Below, piece after piece: positions 17,509 through 25,636 of a stretch of DNA of 64,000 bases. The DNA is taken from the NCBI RefSeq assembly GCF_002007235.1, contig NZ_MUHW01000008.1:1-64000 (forward strand), written 5' to 3'. The notes under the pieces are model-generated. The model did not search any database. It was given only the letters and a program-made list of their open reading frames with translations, and was not told where the DNA came from. Position 1 is the stretch's first letter. Each line of letters begins with the position of its first letter. Source of the DNA: Oribacterium sp. C9 (GTDB lineage: Bacteria > Bacillota > Clostridia > Lachnospirales > Lachnospiraceae). The position numbers and the translations under genes were made by a program.

Positions 17509-18163
17509 AGTTTTTTCTCCTTACCGCATCAATAAATGATTTAATTTTATCCGGATCCTTGAATCCGTCAGTTTCAACTCCAGAGCTGATATCCACAGCA
17601 TATGGGGAAAGTCTCTGTATGGCGTCGGAAACATTGGCATCCGACAGTCCTCCGGCCAGAAAATATGGTTTCGGGAAATCCCTAAGTATATTCCAGTCAA
17701 AGCTCTCGCCGGAGCCCAGGCCATTGTCAAATAGGATATAGTCCGCATTTGTCTCCCGGGCGGCTGCAAGGTCCTGTTCTGATTTCACCAGATATGCTTT
17801 CATGATGCTGCAACCTCTTCCAATTGTAGACTCACAGCCTCCGGATTCACTATCCGACTCATCAGAAACAGCTTTGCGCTTCAGCTTCTCAATATATTCC
17901 TCTGACTCGTGACCATGGAGCTGGGCGATAGATATTATCCCTTTTCTCATAAGCCTGAGGATCAGCTCCGGCTCCGCATCCACGAAAACACCGACGGAAA
18001 TTATGTCAGGGTCCAATGCCTTCCTAAGAACCATAGCCTCATCCTCTGTCACATTCCTCCTGCTTTTTTCATAGAAGACAAAGCCGATGTACTCAGGTTT
18101 CAGCCGGTTCACGGCTTCTATATCCTCCTGCCGCCTTAAGCCGCAGATCTTTACCTTCGTCAT
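17501..18163 (-). CDS. trpF: Phosphoribosylanthranilate isomerase
   Basis: The 220-residue TIM barrel isomerises phosphoribosylanthranilate to CdRP. The N-terminal motif [13 protein letters not shown] carries the catalytic Cys, and [33 protein letters not shown] and [10 protein letters not shown] follow. Compared with the common ~200-residue enzyme there is an extra polar loop at about residues 92-112 ([14 protein letters not shown] region) between the QLHG strand and the next strand. It sits between trpD and trpB; GAGG precedes the ATG by a short spacer. Confidence 0.93.
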   Translation of the reverse strand: MTKVKICGLRRQEDIEAVNRLKPEYIGFVFYEKSRRNVTEDEAMVLRKALDPDIISVGVFVDAEPELILRLMRKGIISIAQLHGHESEEYIEKLKRKAVSDESDSESGGCESTIGRGCSIMKAYLVKSEQDLAAARETNADYILFDNGLGSGESFDWNILRDFPKPYFLAGGLSDANVSDAIQRLSPYAVDISSGVETDGFKDPDKIKSFIDAVRRKNYV

Positions 18164-18169
18164 ATATCC

Positions 18170-19195
18170 TCACTCGTTGCTGCACTTGATATATTCATCA
18201 AGCTTTTTAAGAGCTGAACCATTATCAATGAGTTCTGCTGCAAGCTTTACACCTGAAGCTATGGAATCGGTCTTGCCGCCTACATAGATGGCTGCACCGG
18301 CGTTAAGGAGTACTGCATTTCTCTTTGTGCCCTTTATCTCACCGTTCAGGATCCCTCTTGTGATCTTTGCATTCTCTTCTGCTGTACCGCCTACGATGTC
18401 TTCCTTTTTACCTCTCTCGAGACCGAAATCCTCAGGCTTTATAACCGTTGTTCTGTAGTAGCCGTCTCTTAATTCGCAGATAGTTGTAGGCGCTGATGCG
18501 GAAATCTCATCCATTCTGTCCTGACCGTATACTACGAAGGCTCTCTTAACTCCAAGCTTGTCCAGAACCTTGGCAACAGGCTCTACCAGATACTCGTCGT
18601 AAACTCCGAGAAGGAACATGTCAGGATTTGCCGGGTTTGTAAGAGGTCCGAGGATATTGAAGACTGTTCTGAAGCCGAGCTCCTTACGGATAGGGCCTAC
18701 ATATTTCATGGCTGCGTGATACTTCTGAGCGAAGAGGAAGCAAATGCCTACATCCTTGAGAAGCTGCTGAGCCTTTTCAACATCCTGCTGGATATTTACT
18801 CCCAGGGCCTCCTGACAGTCAGCTGTTCCTGACAGTGAAGATGCTGCACGGTTTCCATGCTTTGCAACTTTGATGCCTGCTGCGGCTATGACCATGGCTG
18901 CGGTGGTAGAAATATTGAAACTGTGTGCACCGTCTCCGCCTGTTCCTACGATCTCCAGAACTTCCATTCCGGGATGCGGAACCTGTGTGGCCTGATTTCT
19001 CATGGCAGCTGCGCAGCCCGAGATCTCGTCTATAGTCTCAGCCTTCGTAGACTTTGTGGAAAGGGCTGCAAGGAACGCCGCATTCTGTGTAGGAGTCGTC
19101 TGTCCTGTCATGATCTCTGTCATGACCTGATAAGCCTCGTCGTAAGTTAAATCACCTTTTAAAGTTGCAATCTTTTCAATAGCATTCTTGATCAT
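18170..19195 (-). CDS. trpD: Anthranilate phosphoribosyltransferase
   Basis: The 341-residue enzyme transfers phosphoribose from PRPP to anthranilate. The PRPP site [15 protein letters not shown], the KHGNRAASS motif and the [24 protein letters not shown] block are all present. It is the first gene of the T-box controlled unit trpDFBA. There is no fused TrpG glutaminase domain. AAGGAG lies six bases before the ATG at 19195. Confidence 0.97.
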   Translation of the reverse strand: MIKNAIEKIATLKGDLTYDEAYQVMTEIMTGQTTPTQNAAFLAALSTKSTKAETIDEISGCAAAMRNQATQVPHPGMEVLEIVGTGGDGAHSFNISTTAAMVIAAAGIKVAKHGNRAASSLSGTADCQEALGVNIQQDVEKAQQLLKDVGICFLFAQKYHAAMKYVGPIRKELGFRTVFNILGPLTNPANPDMFLLGVYDEYLVEPVAKVLDKLGVKRAFVVYGQDRMDEISASAPTTICELRDGYYRTTVIKPEDFGLERGKKEDIVGGTAEENAKITRGILNGEIKGTKRNAVLLNAGAAIYVGGKTDSIASGVKLAAELIDNGSALKKLDEYIKCSNE

Positions 19196-19262
19196 TTTTA
19201 TCTCCTTCCGGGATATACCCTTTTTGAAAAATCATCTCGCCTTGCATAGGTGTATAAAAAAA

Positions 19263-19300
19263 TCCCTGACAAAGTCACTATAAAAGACTCTGTCAGGGAC
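19263..19300 (-). terminator. T-box regulated terminator
   Basis: GTCCCTGACAGAGTC pairs with GACTTTGTCAGGGA, and TTTTTTT follows on the minus strand. The stem competes with the antiterminator that contains the T-box sequence. Confidence 0.92.
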
Positions 19301-19608
19301 GAATAATCGCGGTGCCACCCTGTTTCACGATAAATGAATCGTGCGCTTTGCGAGATACCAACATATCTCCGACAACTAACGTATGTCTCACGTCACAGGA
19401 TACTCAGCAGTACTTTTAGATTCACTCGATATATCCCGCTTCTCATAAAACGAAGCCTATCGATACATCGAAATCCTTTTCTGCTTTTCATTGTGCCCTT
19501 AGCGGTCCATTTGCTATGCTGTGTTCTGCCGGATTCTCACCATCGCCGACTCTCTGTGGGAGCATACATAGTTTAATCTCCGCTTCAACGGTTTAAACTA
19601 TTAACTTT
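19263..19608 (-). promoter_or_regulatory. T-box riboswitch, tryptophan type
   Basis: The leader of trpD on the minus strand carries the conserved T-box sequence AGGGTGGCACCGCG (about 19308-19321). This is part of the antiterminator that pairs with the NCCA end of an uncharged tRNA. Upstream is a long Stem I region with AGAGAGTCGGCGA and GGTGAGAATCC elements. A UGG codon at 19509-19507 (context AAATGGACC) is the probable specifier, matching tRNA-Trp and the trp genes downstream. The terminator follows directly. Under tryptophan starvation uncharged tRNA-Trp would favour readthrough. Confidence 0.93.
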
Positions 19609-19614
19609 CTATTT

Positions 19615-19643
19615 ACGATAAAACTTTTGAATAAAATTGTCAA
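19615..19643 (-). promoter_or_regulatory. Promoter of the trp T-box operon
   Basis: On the minus strand consensus TTGACA (19643-19638) and TATCGT (19620-19615) are 17 bp apart. Transcription would start near 19608, giving a leader of about 410 nt before trpD. Confidence 0.8.
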
Positions 19644-19732
19644 TCGCATTTAATTAACTCAGGATGCTGATATTTTATATCAACGATAACCTTCTATTTA
19701 TATTTTCATAATATTTTTTGTCTGCTCATTAT

Positions 19733-19770
19733 CAAAAAACCGTATCCCTTTTCCAATAAGGGATACGGTT
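19733..19770 (-). terminator. Terminator of the zinc-ribbon membrane protein gene
   Basis: AACCGTATCCCTT and AAGGGATACGGTT form a 13-bp perfect stem, followed on the minus strand by TTTTTTGAT. Confidence 0.9.
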
Positions 19771-19810
19771 CAGCAATTATAAATCAGCCTATGAAATTAC
19801 ATCGGATACA

Positions 19811-20455
19811 TCAAAGTCCGTTTGATCTGTTGTAACCGGCACAGATAGCATTAGTGTTCTTGATGATGATGCTCCATGCGATAATCGGACCAAGACCGCA
19901 GAGGAATGAACCTAAAACAGTCCATAAAAGAATAGTTGTACCATTCTCCTGGAAATTCATACCATAACGTGGAGCGTTGTTTGCAAGTCTGTTTCCGAGA
20001 CAATACTGCCAGTACCATCCGTAAATGCCACAGGTAATAACAGAAAGAAGGATATACTTCACTAAGCCCGCTGTCTCTTCTCCGTCTCCTGCCATCGCGA
20101 TGTTTACATCCTGAATCAGCTTATATAAAAAGTAAAGTGAATAGATACCGCAGGTTACGATGGAAAGAAGGATATACATCCATATACTTCTGTCTTCCTT
20201 GAGTCTTCCGCCCATATATGAACCTCCGTTATTTCCATTGTTTGCGTTGTAAGTTCCTGTGTTGCCGCTGAAACCGTTGGCAACATCCTGAGCCGCAGTT
20301 CGAAGCTCATTCTCAGCATCATTGAAAGCGCTGTTAGCCGCATTCACCGCACCCTGTCCGAGATCCTTTAAATTCACTGAATTGACAGGTTCTCCGCAAA
20401 CCGGACAGAACTTTGTATCATCCGGCATCTCTTTACCACATTTTTTGCAAAACAT
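19811..20455 (-). CDS. Zinc-ribbon DUF4234-like membrane protein
   Basis: The 214-residue product begins with a double CxxC zinc ribbon (MFCKKCGKEMPDDTKFCPVCGEPV). A Gly/Asn-rich spacer follows at about residues 60-85, then four hydrophobic segments. Two of these share a repeated motif, VTCGIYSLYFLY and ITCGIYGWYWQY, typical of DUF4234. The function is unknown. The start at 20455 is set by GAGGGGG six bases upstream. It lies between trpC and the trp T-box but has its own terminator and probably its own promoter, so it is not clearly part of tryptophan synthesis. Confidence 0.8.
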   Translation of the reverse strand: MFCKKCGKEMPDDTKFCPVCGEPVNSVNLKDLGQGAVNAANSAFNDAENELRTAAQDVANGFSGNTGTYNANNGNNGGSYMGGRLKEDRSIWMYILLSIVTCGIYSLYFLYKLIQDVNIAMAGDGEETAGLVKYILLSVITCGIYGWYWQYCLGNRLANNAPRYGMNFQENGTTILLWTVLGSFLCGLGPIIAWSIIIKNTNAICAGYNRSNGL

Positions 20456-20474
20456 ACTTTGCCCCCTCATTAAG

Positions 20475-20496
20475 TTTTCTGAATATTCTCAGAAAA
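20475..20496. promoter_or_regulatory. Inverted repeat upstream of the zinc-ribbon gene
   Basis: TTTTCTGA atattc TCAGAAAA has perfect 8-bp arms, 20 bp before the start codon. It may be an operator or a leader hairpin. Another TCAGAAAA half occurs further upstream on the minus strand, near 20550. Confidence 0.4.
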
Positions 20497-20591
20497 TATT
20501 TTTTTCATCGTATAGTATAACACAGTATATTCTCGATAAATCTGCGATTTTCTGAATTAAGTCTTACAGTCAATTAATCAAAAAGAGAATA

Positions 20592-20643
20592 AAAAGTCAG
20601 ATTTTTACACAACTGTATTCCACAGAAATTGTAAAAATCTGAC
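20592..20643 (-). terminator. Terminator of trpC
   Basis: GTCAGATTTTTACA (20596-20609) pairs perfectly with TGTAAAAATCTGAC (20630-20643). On the minus strand TTTTTATTCTC follows. It lies 45 bp after the trpC stop codon. Confidence 0.88.
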
Positions 20644-20687
20644 CTTTCTTTTATTTGATGGTTTTAATTTTCAAAGTATGTGCCTGC

Positions 20688-21497
20688 TCAGCTGACGATT
20701 TTTTCCACGAACGGGCCGTACCTGAGTTCATTCAGCATAGCCTTTTTGTCCTGAGCTCTCATGAGGGTCTCACCAATGAGCACGCCGTTAACATTACCCT
20801 CCTCAAGAACCTCTATATCCTCATGACTCGTTATACCGCTTTCTGCAATAAAAAGTATATCCTCAGGCACATCCTTTCTGAGATTAATGCTGTTATGGAT
20901 ATCAACTGTGAAATCCTTCAGATTGCGATTATTGACGCCTATGATTCTGGCTCCGGCACGGACTGCCTTTTTCACCTCATCCTCGTCATGAGCCTCACAA
21001 ATGGCTGATAGTCCGAGACTATCCGCGATTTTGATATATTCTCTCATGGTATCCTCATCAAGGAGCGCACAAATGAGAAGTATGATCTGGGCTCCGAGAA
21101 CCTTCGCCTCATAAATCATATAAGGATCAATAGTGAAATCCTTTCTGAGACAGGGCAGCTTCACTGTCTCTGCGATCTGTCGGAGATATTCATTACTTCC
21201 CTTGAACCACTTCGGCTCAGTGAGCACAGAAATAGCAGTGGCTCCGGCTTTCTCATATTCATATGCTATCTTAAGATATGGAAAATCAACTGCTATAAGT
21301 CCCTTGGAGGGTGAAGCCTTTTTACACTCACAGATAAAACTGATACCCGGTTCCTTCAGGGCTTTCTCAAATGGAAAACCTGTATTGCAGTTCAGCTTTT
21401 CTGCCCTCTGCTTCATCTCCTGCGGAGAAACAATTTTCTTTGCCTTTTCCACTCGCTTTCTCGTATGTTCAGCGATGTCTTCAAGAATATTAGTCAT
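20688..21497 (-). CDS. trpC: Indole-3-glycerol phosphate synthase
   Basis: The 269-residue TIM barrel converts CdRP to indole-3-glycerol phosphate. Catalytic and binding motifs are clear: FICECKKASPSKG, SVLTEPKWFKGS, CLRKDF, GVNNRNL, AESGI and VLIGETLMR. The start is taken at 21497 (MTNILEDIAEHTRKRVEKAK), where GGGGAG lies upstream. It is transcribed alone, with its own terminator. The zinc-ribbon gene and the T-box region separate it from trpDFBA, which is unusual because trpC normally sits between trpD and trpF. A weak promoter candidate TTACAA-16-TACGAT lies about 70 bp upstream. Confidence 0.96.
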   Translation of the reverse strand: MTNILEDIAEHTRKRVEKAKKIVSPQEMKQRAEKLNCNTGFPFEKALKEPGISFICECKKASPSKGLIAVDFPYLKIAYEYEKAGATAISVLTEPKWFKGSNEYLRQIAETVKLPCLRKDFTIDPYMIYEAKVLGAQIILLICALLDEDTMREYIKIADSLGLSAICEAHDEDEVKKAVRAGARIIGVNNRNLKDFTVDIHNSINLRKDVPEDILFIAESGITSHEDIEVLEEGNVNGVLIGETLMRAQDKKAMLNELRYGPFVEKIVS

Positions 21498-21596
21498 GGT
21501 CTTATTCTCCCCTATACTGATTTTTAACGACATGGCTATAACTTTACATAATTTTATATGAGCATCGTATCACACCGAGTTATGCTTGTAATCTAT

Positions 21597-21632
21597 CAAA
21601 AAGGACTATCTGTTATAACAAACAGATAGTCC
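21597..21632 (-). terminator. Terminator of the VOC gene
   Basis: GGACTATCTGTT and AACAGATAGTCC form a perfect 12-bp stem, followed on the minus strand by TTTTTGATAG. Confidence 0.88.
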
Positions 21633-21677
21633 CTGCGCGGCTTTTGTATTTAATTTTGTAATATTTGCCGAATCATA

Positions 21678-22058
21678 TCACCGATCTTCTTTTCTGATAT
21701 GCTGTGTAAGCTGAATAGAGAATCCGCTTTCCGAGATCATAAGGCAGGACTTCGCATGCTCTGATTCTACAGTATGATCTTCTCCGGTAGCATTTTTGAA
21801 TCCGTGATCCTTCAGAAATGCATAAGCTTCATCAAAGTCACGAACATTCATACGCATGGTAGTGATGTCCTTCTCTGCATGAATCTGTGCTACATCAAGA
21901 TGGAAGCCATTGGCATCCTTCATGCGGACACTGGTAATGTCTTTATTATCTACATTATCAACTGTGTGACGTTTCTCAAAGCCCAGCTCTTCAAAGAGCT
22001 TGATGATATCATCTGCATGGCTTGAAAGGATCATGGGGTTAAAAGTTGTGATCTGCAT
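21678..22058 (-). CDS. VOC (glyoxalase-fold) superfamily protein
   Basis: The 126-residue protein has the beta-alpha-beta-beta-beta repeat of the vicinal oxygen chelate fold. It starts MQITTFNPMILSS and contains IKLFEELGFEKRHTV, a second module FDEAYAFLKDHGFKN and a terminal GFSIQLTQH strand. Members include glyoxalase I, dioxygenases and drug-binding proteins; metal ligands are not obvious enough here to choose. The start at 22058 follows GAGGAGG by seven bases. It is downstream of a pRiA4b-like gene and may be cotranscribed with it. Confidence 0.75.
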   Translation of the reverse strand: MQITTFNPMILSSHADDIIKLFEELGFEKRHTVDNVDNKDITSVRMKDANGFHLDVAQIHAEKDITTMRMNVRDFDEAYAFLKDHGFKNATGEDHTVESEHAKSCLMISESGFSIQLTQHIRKEDR

Positions 22059-22173
22059 ATTTTTGCCTCCTCGTCTCTGAATTATGCATTTATAAATAAA
22101 CTTTTTATAAAAAAATTCGGCATCATTCAGGATGGTATAAGCAAGATAAGCCCCTTTTTGAAAAAATAATCTG

Positions 22174-22482
22174 TTATTCAAATTTGATAAATTTCACTGT
22201 TCTTGTCCATTCATTTGAATAATCGTACATAAACATAAACTGATCTCCGGGTTTCAGTCCTTTATCTTTTATTTTAGAGGCTATAGCCACCTGTCCGTCA
22301 TCGTCACTTGTCCCCGGAAAATCTGTTGAGCTGGTAAATTCTCCGTCTTCAAACTCAAATTCGAACATATTGGAAGGGTAAATATTGAAAGCCTTCAGGA
22401 TCTCATATCCAAGCTCCTCGAAGGTTGCCGTTTCCTCATCCAAAATTATATCCTTCTGTCCGGCTTTAAAATGATATTTCAT
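22174..22482 (-). CDS. pRiA4b ORF-3-like protein
   Basis: The 102-residue acidic protein resembles the plasmid pRiA4b ORF-3 (IS1096 passenger) family. It has a beta-rich N-terminus (MKYHFKAGQKDIILDEETATFEELGYEIL), a FEFEDGEFTSS strand pair, and the KPGDQFMFMYDYSNEWTRTVKF motif near the C-terminus. The GD-x-F-x-Y-x-YD-x-x-W pattern is the best hallmark. The function is unknown; some relatives travel with mobile elements, but no transposase is seen here. AAAGGA precedes the ATG at 22482. Confidence 0.7.
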   Translation of the reverse strand: MKYHFKAGQKDIILDEETATFEELGYEILKAFNIYPSNMFEFEFEDGEFTSSTDFPGTSDDDGQVAIASKIKDKGLKPGDQFMFMYDYSNEWTRTVKFIKFE

Positions 22483-22581
22483 ATATTTATTCCTTTTCTC
22501 TTTATTTGTGAGATCACAAGCGTAAGGCAGACTTGTGATGCCCATATCATATTATACCCATAATGAAATTAAACAAAAATA

Positions 22582-22595
22582 GTGAACCGGTTTAC
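22582..22595. promoter_or_regulatory. LacI-type operator candidate
   Basis: GTGAACCGGTTTAC is a 14-bp near-perfect palindrome with the central AACCGGTT often bound by LacI/GalR-family regulators. It lies about 50 bp upstream of the -35 box of the SDR gene. Confidence 0.5.
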
Positions 22596-22613
22596 AACAC
22601 TTTTCACAAAGTT

Positions 22614-22628
22614 TTGAAATCGCTTTCA
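22614..22628. promoter_or_regulatory. cre-like catabolite control site
   Basis: TTGAAATCGCTTTCA fits every position of the Gram-positive cre consensus WTGNAANCGNWNNCW bound by CcpA. It sits just upstream of the -35 box of the SDR gene. A pathway-specific LacI-family regulator could also use it. Confidence 0.6.
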
Positions 22629-22645
22629 TTTTTGCCTCCAAACCC

Positions 22646-22674
22646 TTGAATCGGCATTGTGAATAATCTATCAT
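22646..22674 (+). promoter_or_regulatory. Promoter of the gluconate dehydrogenase-like gene
   Basis: TTGAAT (22646-22651) and TATCAT (22669-22674) are separated by 17 bp and lie 33 bp before the start codon. Confidence 0.7.
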
Positions 22675-22707
22675 TAATTAAGATTTTAAAAAAAAGGAGA
22701 TAATATC

Positions 22708-23580
22708 ATGGCAGGAATTTTGGATAAATTCAGACTCGATGGCAAGGTAGCATGGGTTACCGGTGCTTCATACGGGCTGGGACTTGCTTATGCAAAGGCA
22801 TTTGCAGAAGCAGGCGCAAAGAAGATCGTTTTCAATGATATCAATCAGGAGCTCGTTGACAGAGGTCTCGCAGAGTACAAGAAGGCTGGAATCGATGCTT
22901 ACGGCGCAGTTTGCGATGTTACAAACGAGGAGCAGGTCAATGCTTTCGTAAAGACTGTTGAAGAAAAGTTCGGCGGCGTTGATATCCTCGTTAACAACGC
23001 GGGAATCATCAAGAGAATCCCTATGACTGAGATGACAAAGCAGCAGTGGGATCAGGTTATCAATGTAGATCTCACAGGTCCTTTCCTTTGCTCAAAGGCC
23101 GTTCTCCCTGGAATGATCGCAAAAAAAGCCGGAAAGATCATCAATGCATGTTCTATGATGTCTGAGCTTGGACGTGAGACTGTATCTGCATACGCTGCAG
23201 CCAAGGGCGGTCTCAAGATGCTCACAAAGAATGTATGCTCAGAGTACGGTCAGTACAACATTCAGTGCAACGCTATCGGACCTGGATATATCGCTACTCC
23301 TCAGACAGCTGCTCTTCGTGAGAAGCAGGCTGATGGTTCCATGGCACCATTCGATCGTTTCATCCGTTCAAAGACACCTGCACAGAGATGGGGCGAGACA
23401 GAGGATCTTCAGGGTCTTGCTGTATTCCTTGCTTCACCTGCATCTGACTTCATCAACGGACAGGTAGTTTACATCGACGGCGGTATCCTTGCTTATATCG
23501 GCCAGGATCCAAGCCAGCTGGATGAATCGAAGTTCCAGGAAGTTACAGGCGTTGAGGATGTCAACGTTGTTGATAAGTAA
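22708..23580 (+). CDS. SDR oxidoreductase, gluconate 5-dehydrogenase-like
   Basis: The 290-residue short-chain dehydrogenase has the NAD(P) loop TGASYGLGLAYA, the NNAG motif, a catalytic Ser in NACSMMS and the YAAAK pair. The C-terminal part GPGYIATPQTAALREKQADG...PFDRFIRSKTPAQRWGE matches gluconate 5-dehydrogenase and KduD-type enzymes. These interconvert keto- and hydroxy-sugar acids. AAGGAG lies eight bases before the ATG. The gene has its own promoter, a cre-like site and a terminator. The divergent sugar-acid cluster next door supports a role in uronate or aldonate use. Confidence 0.88.
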   Translation: MAGILDKFRLDGKVAWVTGASYGLGLAYAKAFAEAGAKKIVFNDINQELVDRGLAEYKKAGIDAYGAVCDVTNEEQVNAFVKTVEEKFGGVDILVNNAGIIKRIPMTEMTKQQWDQVINVDLTGPFLCSKAVLPGMIAKKAGKIINACSMMSELGRETVSAYAAAKGGLKMLTKNVCSEYGQYNIQCNAIGPGYIATPQTAALREKQADGSMAPFDRFIRSKTPAQRWGETEDLQGLAVFLASPASDFINGQVVYIDGGILAYIGQDPSQLDESKFQEVTGVEDVNVVDK

Positions 23581-23662
23581 GCATTGACACAAATATCTTC
23601 CATAAGAATAACTGGCATTAAAAAATCGTTTTACAGAGCGATTCCCCTATTATGACGAAACT

Positions 23663-23706
23663 AAGCTCCCGGATTATCTAAAATGATAACCCGGGAGCTT
23701 TTTTTG
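23663..23706 (+). terminator. Terminator of the gluconate dehydrogenase-like gene
   Basis: AAGCTCCCGG and CCGGGAGCTT form a perfect 10-bp stem, with further pairing of TTATC/GATAA inside, followed by TTTTT. Confidence 0.92.
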
Positions 23707-23864
23707 CTACTATAACATGGATTATTTTAAATAAATTAAGTTTGGACTTATATCAAATATGTATTATTTTTATAAAAAATCTTTGAATTATTCAAGCATC
23801 GTTGGAGTCAGAAATGAACTATGGCTATATCCTGGAACAGACCTCAGAATCGCTATATAAGTGA

Positions 23865-24899
23865 TCATTCATCCATTGTAAGAACTATTTTTCTTATAGA
23901 CGGATCATGGGTATCGTTGAAATCAAAAGCCGCCTGTGCATCTGTGAACTTAAAGGTATGAGATATCTTATTATTCAGATCTATCTTTCCTTCATCAACA
24001 AGATCGATAACTTCCTGAAATTTTCTGTTCTGAAGTCTGGATCCACGTATATCCAGTTCTTTGGATGTGATTCCGAAATTAGTCACTTCTGTCGGGGCGA
24101 CTGAAAAGCCCATAGTGATAACTCTTCCTGCATTTCCCGTCACCTTTATCGCTGTTCCCAGAGAATCCTTAGTGCAGGCACAATCGATAGTAACTGTCGG
24201 ACCATATGCCTCTGTAGTGTACTCTTTGCACTTCTCTTCTATATTTTCCTTTAACAGATTTATAGTAAAGTCAGCTCCGTTTTTCCTTGCGTCTTCCAGC
24301 TTTTCGTCTACCACATCCGCTACAATTATCTTACATCCATAAAGTCTCGCTATGCTGAGCATTCTGCTTCCAAGCGCACCACAGCCTATGATCAGAAGCT
24401 CGTCCTCTTCCTTTAGTTCTGCTCTCGAACAAGCCTGAACTGCTATGGTAGTTGGCTCGATAAGAACCGCATCTTCATATCGTAGTTTTTCCGGAAGTAT
24501 ATAGCAGTCCTCTTCCGGAACCGCCATATACTCTCTGTATCCGCCATCAATATGAACACCTCTTACCTGAAGGTTCTGACACACATTCGGTCTTCCATGC
24601 CTGCAGGCGTAGCATGTACCACAGGATGTAACCTGATCTATGATAACTCTGTCTCCGACCTTGATCTTTTCTGTTTTACCATCTGTCTCCACAACTTCAC
24701 CCACCATTTCATGTCCAATGACTCTGGGATATGTTGCTGCCGCATTGGTACCTTTGTAAATGCCTACGTCAGAACCACAAATCCCAGCAGCCTTTATCTT
24801 TACAAGCACATTGTTGCAGGAATCTATCTTTGGTTTATTCATCTCTATGATCCTAAGCTTATCGGGACTTTCTATCTGAACTGCCTTTATTTTTTCCAT
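23865..24899 (-). CDS. Zinc-dependent alcohol/polyol dehydrogenase
   Basis: The 344-residue medium-chain dehydrogenase has the catalytic zinc site (AAGICGSDVGIYKG and VIGHEMVGEV). It also has the structural zinc cluster CGTCYACRHGRPNVC and a Rossmann loop LIIGCGALGSRML. It resembles L-galactonate/sorbitol-type dehydrogenases (LgoD-like) and probably oxidises a hydroxy-acid or polyol. The start at 24899 is preferred because GAGGAGGG precedes it. It is the last gene of the cluster dctP-dctQ-dctM-dlgD-yhcH-adh, which points to a sugar-acid substrate. Confidence 0.85.
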   Translation of the reverse strand: MEKIKAVQIESPDKLRIIEMNKPKIDSCNNVLVKIKAAGICGSDVGIYKGTNAAATYPRVIGHEMVGEVVETDGKTEKIKVGDRVIIDQVTSCGTCYACRHGRPNVCQNLQVRGVHIDGGYREYMAVPEEDCYILPEKLRYEDAVLIEPTTIAVQACSRAELKEEDELLIIGCGALGSRMLSIARLYGCKIIVADVVDEKLEDARKNGADFTINLLKENIEEKCKEYTTEAYGPTVTIDCACTKDSLGTAIKVTGNAGRVITMGFSVAPTEVTNFGITSKELDIRGSRLQNRKFQEVIDLVDEGKIDLNNKISHTFKFTDAQAAFDFNDTHDPSIRKIVLTMDE

Positions 24900-24999
24900 T
24901 ATTTTACACCCTCCTCTGTTAATGTTGGCATTAACTCTAAGTATCTGCTTCACAGCCTGTTGTTCTAACAGGCATCATACCAATTTTCCGTTAATGCTT

Positions 25000-25461
25000 T
25001 TACCGGTTCACTTTAACCTTAGCTATTATCTTTCGGATCAGTCTTTTTTCATCACCGGCATTACACAATGGACAATGGGGCTCCAATGGCCACACTGAAT
25101 AGAACTCACCTTCTTTGATCTGTATCCTTCCGGTATCCTGACAATCCCAGAATCCATTATCAGTCTCTTCACTGTAATCTATCTCCTCCATGGAAGGCAG
25201 TTCTGATACATAACAACTTTCTGCCCCTTTTATTATGTAGTGTATATCCATGAAATTTTTATGAATCTCCATCCTTGCATCACTTCTGTCGTGAGTTTCT
25301 TTTGTAATGACATGAAGTATGATCTCTCCTGGAACAAGCTCATACTTTCCATCTTTCCTAGATGTATCCGACGCAAATTCCTTTATGTAACTTAATGCTT
25401 TCAGCACATTATCATCTATTCCTCTATATCTTTCGATATTTTTGATATGATCAACTATCAT
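25000..25461 (-). CDS. YhcH/YjgK/YiaL family protein
   Basis: The 153-residue cupin-like protein matches the YhcH/YiaL family, related to the beta subunit of EbgC and to NanQ. Key blocks are KYELVPGEIILHVI, MEIHKNFMDIHYIIKGAE and FYSVWPLEPHCPLC, which hold the metal-binding His and Glu residues. Some members act on anomers of sugars or on sialic acid; in E. coli YiaL lies in the yiaKLMNO operon, as here. GGAGG precedes the ATG by five bases. A hairpin with a short T-run separates it from the reductase gene. Confidence 0.88.
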   Translation of the reverse strand: MIVDHIKNIERYRGIDDNVLKALSYIKEFASDTSRKDGKYELVPGEIILHVITKETHDRSDARMEIHKNFMDIHYIIKGAESCYVSELPSMEEIDYSEETDNGFWDCQDTGRIQIKEGEFYSVWPLEPHCPLCNAGDEKRLIRKIIAKVKVNR

Positions 25462-25551
25462 CTAATCCTCCAAACGAGCAGCAAAATAACCCTGCTCAAT
25501 TCCGCTTTACCTTCATATGACATATCAGCCGATAGAAATCCTTATTTCAAT

Positions 25552-25582
25552 AAAACAGCGGAAACAGTTTTCCCATTTCCGC
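25552..25582 (-). terminator. Partial terminator between reductase and YhcH genes
   Basis: GCGGAAA and TTTCCGC form a 7-bp stem (longer with CGG flanks), followed on the minus strand by TGTTTTATTG. It may reduce expression of the last two genes. Confidence 0.6.
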
Positions 25583-25636
25583 CGTAAATCAGTATTTAAA
25601 TGGGGCTTGGATCAATTGTTCTGCTATCCCAGAGAA

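Noticed and set aside
22174-22482. Insertion sequence remnant
   Set aside because: The pRiA4b-like protein can travel with IS elements, but no transposase, terminal repeats or target duplication were seen around it.
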